Of a stretch of DNA of 8,388 nt, positions 5,469 through 8,388 are shown piece by piece. The notes beneath the pieces were generated by a model, which saw only the letters and a program-made list of their open reading frames with translations, was not told the DNA's origin and made no database searches. Position 1 is the stretch's first letter. Each line of letters starts with the position of its first letter. Location: assembly GCA_003542015.1 (NCBI GenBank), contig DPLL01000104.1, positions 1 to 8,388 on the forward strand, read 5' to 3'. The stretch is from Microcoleaceae cyanobacterium UBA9251. Its GTDB lineage: Bacteria > Cyanobacteriota > Cyanobacteriia > Cyanobacteriales > Microcoleaceae. Both the position numbers and the translations under genes were made by a program.

Positions 5469-7346
5469 TCAAGGAGTAGACTGAATTTGCTGCGGCTGCT
5501 GCTGCTGGAGCTCAAGTTGCTGATTTTGAATCTGAAGTCGCTGATTTTCAACATCAATTTGCCGCTGTCTGTCTTCAAGTAGCAGTCTTCTGTCTTCTGC
5601 TTGCTGTAGTCTATCTTGACGTTGTAGCTCTAATTGTAGCAGTCTGTCTTCACGTTGCTGTTCTCTATCTTGACGTTGTATCTCTCTTTCTAGCTGTCTG
5701 TCTTCACGTTGCTGTTCTCTGTCTTGATTTTGTTGACGAATCTGTCTGAGTTGATTGCGTCGCTCGAAATCTCCTCCTAAAAATAAGTTCTGAAAAGCAT
5801 TGATAGTTGTTTGAAACCCATTCAAAACTCCGCTAACAGTGCTGATGACACCTGCAACTCCTGTGATTGGCTGCAAGAAAGTGTTGATATTATCTGCTAC
5901 TCTAGTATAGCCCGATCGCGCTACAAGAATCACATCATTATTGCGGAGAGTTGGGTTATTATTTAGATTCAACCCTTGAGCAAAATCAACGTCTATAGTG
6001 CGGCGAGAAACAGTACCGTTTGGGTTCAAACGCAACAGTTCAACTTTGTCTTTTTTCGCCCGCAATTGATTGAAACTTCCTGCGGTTAGCAAAGCTTGGT
6101 GGAGGGATGTACTGGGTTTAACCTGCAAAGCCCCAGGTCTGATCACTTCCCCCACAATATTGATGCTAATCGCGTTCGGAGAAAAGCTGCTGGTTGCGAC
6201 TTGAGAAACTTCAGCTAAGTCTACGTTAGCTGCTGTTGGGATAATAATGCTATCTCCTTCTTGGAGCAAAATATCTTGGGTAGCATCACCTTTTTGTAGC
6301 AAATCCCAGAGATTTACCAGGATAGTTTGTTCAGTACCTCCTCTGATTTGGCGGCGGATTTGCACGCGGCGAATGTCAGCTTCTGTGGTGATACCGCCAG
6401 CAATTTTGAGGGCTCTAGTTATGGTTGGTAGCCCCACAACTGCTCCTTGCTGTTGATCAATGGATACAAAACTCAGCTCGGTTTGTTGGTTGGTCGATCG
6501 CAAATCAGAAGCAGATACAGTATAAGGCCCTGGCCTGCTTACCTCGCCGACAATTACCACACCAATTGGTTTAGTAATATCAGCGGAAAAATTAGCACTA
6601 GCTCTTTGACGTACTTCTTGAGTATTGAGAGCACTTGCTGTCGGTACAAAAATTGTATCTCCATCTCGGATAGTGACATCTTGCCGCAGATTTCCTGTGT
6701 CTAAAAAATTCTGCAAATTAACATTAATAACTTGCTCTGACCCACCTCTAGTGGGACGGCGAATTTGGACATTTCGCATATCTCCTGCTGATGTCACCCC
6801 TTTTGCAAGTTGCAGCATTTCCATTAAAGTCGGAAATTTTACTCCTCCTTCTCTGACTGGATTAATTTTGTAGGAACCCGGCCGAGTAACTTCACCAGCA
6901 ACTCCGATATTTAGGGGTCTAGCAATCATCAAAGTTACAGTGACAACGGGAACATTAATAAAGGGTTCGTATCGCTTGGTAATGACGTTGGCCGCTTGTT
7001 GCAATGTCAGCCCTTGAATTGATACACTGCGAATGATTGGCAAATTCAGCGTTCCGTCAACTAATACTTGGTATTCTTTGCTAAATTCTGGAACGCCGAA
7101 AATATCTAAAGCAATGCGATCGCCCGATCCTAAAATATAAGCTGCTTCTTGTGTCAGTGAACCAAAATTTCCGTTGGGTACAGCGGAGCCTGGGGGGGGT
7201 GGTGGTGGTACTCTTGGCCGGTTTCGGTTCGGACTGGGTGCAGGATTTCTGATGACGGGTAACTGAGCTATACTGGGCAGGGAACTGCTCAGTAGCAGGA
7301 GTGCTGACAAACTCAGACTTGTGGCGGTTTTAACGGTATGTTTCAT
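5469..7346 (-). CDS. Outer-membrane polysaccharide export protein (Wza/OPX type, three SLBB domains)
   Basis: This 625-residue protein belongs to the Wza-like outer-membrane polysaccharide exporters, which form the exit channel for capsule or exopolysaccharide. It starts with a Sec signal peptide (hydrophobic 10-23, likely cleavage after SIA at 27) and a Pro-rich linker with six prolines in a row (47-52). The Poly_export domain (about 68-142, with ILGSGDRIALDIFGVPEF) and three SLBB domains follow (about 146-235, 264-371 and 395-476). Two of these carry repeated motifs VQIRR and GGxEQ, then DGDT/EGDS. A Gly/Val-rich helical stretch (484-523) may be the outer-membrane segment. Residues 528-620 are a Gln/Arg/Glu/Asp coiled coil built partly of 18-residue repeats. 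No cysteine follows the signal peptide, so it is not a lipoprotein, unlike E. coli Wza. AAGGAAG at 7357-7351 supports the ATG at 7346. No polymerase, flippase or Wzc-type kinase gene is adjacent. Confidence 0.92.
   Translation of the reverse strand: MKHTVKTATSLSLSALLLLSSSLPSIAQLPVIRNPAPSPNRNRPRVPPPPPPGSAVPNGNFGSLTQEAAYILGSGDRIALDIFGVPEFSKEYQVLVDGTLNLPIIRSVSIQGLTLQQAANVITKRYEPFINVPVVTVTLMIARPLNIGVAGEVTRPGSYKINPVREGGVKFPTLMEMLQLAKGVTSAGDMRNVQIRRPTRGGSEQVINVNLQNFLDTGNLRQDVTIRDGDTIFVPTASALNTQEVRQRASANFSADITKPIGVVIVGEVSRPGPYTVSASDLRSTNQQTELSFVSIDQQQGAVVGLPTITRALKIAGGITTEADIRRVQIRRQIRGGTEQTILVNLWDLLQKGDATQDILLQEGDSIIIPTAANVDLAEVSQVATSSFSPNAISINIVGEVIRPGALQVKPSTSLHQALLTAGSFNQLRAKKDKVELLRLNPNGTVSRRTIDVDFAQGLNLNNNPTLRNNDVILVARSGYTRVADNINTFLQPITGVAGVISTVSGVLNGFQTTINAFQNLFLGGDFERRNQLRQIRQQNQDREQQREDRQLEREIQRQDREQQREDRLLQLELQRQDRLQQAEDRRLLLEDRQRQIDVENQRLQIQNQQLELQQQQPQQIQSTP
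5565..5726 (-). repeat. Three 54-bp tandem repeats in the export gene
   Basis: Three 18-residue units, QDREQQREDRQLEREIQR, QDREQQREDRLLQLELQR and QDRLQQAEDRRLLLEDRQ (residues 541-594), follow without gaps. The first two are near-identical and the third has diverged. 18 residues is not a whole number of heptads, but the pattern is strongly helical. Units of this kind are prone to copy-number change. Confidence 0.85.
7192..7199 (-). repeat. C8 homopolymer in the export gene
   Basis: Eight consecutive G on the plus strand (C on the coding strand), followed by GGT units, encode the hexaproline after the signal peptide (residues 47-52). A one-base slip here would shift the frame before any functional domain. 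Confidence 0.9.
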
Positions 7347-7540
7347 GTTTCTTCCTTGGTTGCAGCGTGCCCATGATTAAGAGCGATTTGGTGAATTAAT
7401 TTTAATTTGTTTTCCCTGTTGTCAAGTGTAGCCTCGCTGCGATTCAAAATCTCTAGCTGGAATGGTAAAATTTGTGCGATCGTACTTGGCAATCTCGCAC
7501 CCGGTTTGTAAAGGAATTGTAAAGTATGCACCCTCATTTT

Positions 7541-7555
7541 TTTGATAATATCAAA
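7541..7555. promoter_or_regulatory. 15-bp palindrome in the divergent spacer, possible operator
   Basis: TTTGATA-A-TATCAAA has perfect 7-bp arms about a central A. It contains GATAAT (7544-7549), a -10-like hexamer for the plus-strand methyltransferase gene that would give a leader of about 26 nt. It also covers the expected start point of the minus-strand promoter. A dimeric regulator bound here could control both genes; that is inference. Confidence 0.4.
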
Positions 7556-7557
7556 TA

Positions 7558-7588
7558 ATTCTAACTGCTGGGCAAACACAAGTGTCAA
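7558..7588 (-). promoter_or_regulatory. Promoter candidate for the export gene
   Basis: On the minus strand a consensus TTGACA (7588-7583) is followed after 19 bp by TAGAAT (7563-7558); TTAGAA at an 18-bp spacing is the alternative. The -35 box overlaps the GTG start of the divergent gene. Transcription from here would leave an untranslated leader of about 200 nt before the export gene. Confidence 0.4.
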
Positions 7589-8274
7589 TCAAACTAGATC
7601 AAGTAATTCCCTGGGGGCGGTGTTTGGATGAATACATGGGAATGTTTAATCTGAAACCTGCTGATTTTGAGTTAGAAATTCTTGACTGTGCTGGTGGGCC
7701 CGCTAGCTTCAATGCTGAAATGACTCGTCGAGGTAACAAGGTCATTTCTTGCGATCCAGTGTATCAGTTTAGTGCGGTTGAAATTCGCGATCGCATTCAA
7801 GCAACTTACCAAACTGTGATTAACGGAGTTCAGGCAAATTTAGATGGCTACGTCTGGACAAATATCACATCGCCCGCACAGCTAGGCGAGGTGCGGATGG
7901 GGGCGATGCAGCAATTTTTCAAAGATTTTCCCCTAGGAATTCAGCAATGCCGCTACATAAATGCTGAGTTGCCGTTTTTGCCTTTCACTAATCGCCAGTT
8001 CGATTTAGCTTTGTGCAGCCATTTTTTATTTGCCTATTCTCACCTGCTTTCCGAAGAATTTCATATCGCCGCAATTACTGAAATGTGTCGGGTTGCTAAG
8101 GAAGTGCGGATATTTCCTTTGTTGCAGAGTTTTACTGGCGATGTTTCCGAGCGGTTGGAGCCGACAATTAAAGAGTTAGAAAAAACAGGTTTTTGTGTGG
8201 AAATTCAACAGGTATCTTATGAATTTCAGAAAGGTGGAAACAAGATGTTGCGAGTGACGGGGCGAGACTTGTAG
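7582..8274 (+). CDS. Class I SAM-dependent methyltransferase, substrate unknown
   Basis: This 230-residue soluble protein shows the Rossmann-type methyltransferase signature. Motif I is ILDCAGGPASF (33-43), the acidic end of the second strand is VISCDP with D58, and a motif IV-like LPFTNRQFDLALCSHFLF lies at 133-150. No metal-binding, RNA-binding or membrane domain is added, so the methyl acceptor (small molecule, lipid or protein) cannot be told from the sequence. The start is GTG at 7582; only a weak CTGGGC precedes it, and the next in-frame ATG (7636) would remove 18 residues that look conserved in character. It is divergent from the polysaccharide export gene with a shared regulatory region, so a role in glycan or envelope modification is possible but unproven. 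Its last codons and TAG stop lie in a dispersed inverted repeat, so the original C-terminus may have been different. Confidence 0.82.
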   Translation: MSIKLDQVIPWGRCLDEYMGMFNLKPADFELEILDCAGGPASFNAEMTRRGNKVISCDPVYQFSAVEIRDRIQATYQTVINGVQANLDGYVWTNITSPAQLGEVRMGAMQQFFKDFPLGIQQCRYINAELPFLPFTNRQFDLALCSHFLFAYSHLLSEEFHIAAITEMCRVAKEVRIFPLLQSFTGDVSERLEPTIKELEKTGFCVEIQQVSYEFQKGGNKMLRVTGRDL

Positions 8275-8296
8275 GGTGCTTATGGGCGCACCTTAC
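8264..8296. repeat. Short inverted repeat covering the methyltransferase stop codon
   Basis: GTAGGGTGC (8271-8279) pairs with GCACCTTAC (8288-8296), one G-T pair, around an 8-nt loop. GAGACTTGTAGGGTGC (8264-8279) is identical to 2704-2719. The TAG stop lies inside the left arm. It may be an internally deleted relative of the 2704-2775 element and may serve as a transcript-end hairpin. Confidence 0.7.
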
Positions 8297-8354
8297 TACT
8301 ACAAAAAAACTCCACTTTTCGGGTGTGCAATGATATCATGTCCGCCCGATCAGT

Positions 8355-8382
8355 TGTCATGCTGAGCGAAGCGAAGAATCTC
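8355..8382 (+). repeat. Dispersed 28-bp repeat, copy 2
   Basis: This copy contains CTGAGCGAAGCGAAGAATCT and matches the reverse complement of 2634-2661 at 26 of 28 positions. The two copies therefore lie inverted, about 5.7 kb apart, flanking the Uma2-to-methyltransferase block. The element may continue past the window edge. Confidence 0.75.
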
Positions 8383-8388
8383 GGAGAT

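Noticed and set aside
6247..6873. Plus-strand open frames opposite the export gene
   Set aside because: They are antisense to well-supported SLBB coding sequence, have Ser/Cys/Arg-rich composition typical of shadow frames, and lack ribosome sites.
7343..7588. 81-codon minus-strand frame as a real gene
   Set aside because: It starts with TTG without a ribosome site, overlaps the -35 box of the export promoter and resembles no family I know. It is kept only as a low-interest finding.
136..7794. Eight GCGATCGC octamers spread through the window
   Set aside because: HIP1 is an expected abundant octamer in many cyanobacteria; it supports the host assignment but is not a local feature.
8330..8339. 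10-bp palindrome ATGATATCAT
   Set aside because: It is too short and AT-rich to stand out, with no promoter or gene start beside it in the window.

Overview
The window looks like chromosomal DNA of a filamentous cyanobacterium, probably a non-heterocystous Oscillatoria/Microcoleus-type organism. The evidence is eight perfect copies of the HIP1 octamer GCGATCGC in 8.4 kb, cyanobacterial dispersed repeats and CCYAATT heptamer repeats between genes, and a gene trio (fraC-fraD-fraE) typical of filament-forming cyanobacteria. The genus is a guess. No tRNA, rRNA, CRISPR array, transposase or phage gene is visible.

Region 1 (1-2480, + strand): three membrane-protein genes that I read as fraC, fraD and fraE, the filament-integrity genes. 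FraC and FraD act at the septum between neighbouring cells and are needed for the septal junctions through which cells exchange small molecules. FraE resembles an ABC-2 permease. fraC and fraD overlap by 4 bp. fraE is set apart by 108 bp holding a 10-bp-stem hairpin and five heptamer repeats that run up to its start codon.

Region 2 (2481-2869): a gene-free spacer packed with small repeats: a REP-like hairpin, a dispersed 28-bp repeat with an inverted relative at the right end of the window, a 25-bp tandem duplication, and a 64-bp inverted-repeat element.

Region 3 (2870-4519, + strand): a Uma2-family (DUF820) protein followed 21 bp later by larE, a sulfur transferase of nickel-pincer nucleotide cofactor synthesis. 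This LarE carries three conserved cysteines, which suggests the iron-sulfur type rather than the sacrificial type.

Region 4 (4658-5419, + strand): a secreted SGNH/GDSL hydrolase broken by a single in-frame TAA, probably from CAA. The catalytic Ser and the Asp/His lie on opposite sides of the stop.

Region 5 (5469-8388): an outer-membrane polysaccharide export protein (Wza/OPX type, three SLBB domains, long repeat-built C-terminal coiled coil) on the minus strand, convergent with the broken hydrolase. It is divergent from a class I SAM-dependent methyltransferase on the plus strand. The 235-bp divergent spacer carries promoter-like elements on both strands around a 15-bp palindrome. The methyltransferase stop codon lies inside a small dispersed inverted repeat that shares 16 bp with the element in region 2.

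I see no clearly new multi-gene system. The points most worth following are the fraD-fraE spacer, the cysteine pattern of LarE, the single-stop hydrolase, the repeat-built tail and C8 tract of the export protein, and the repeat that supplies the methyltransferase stop.
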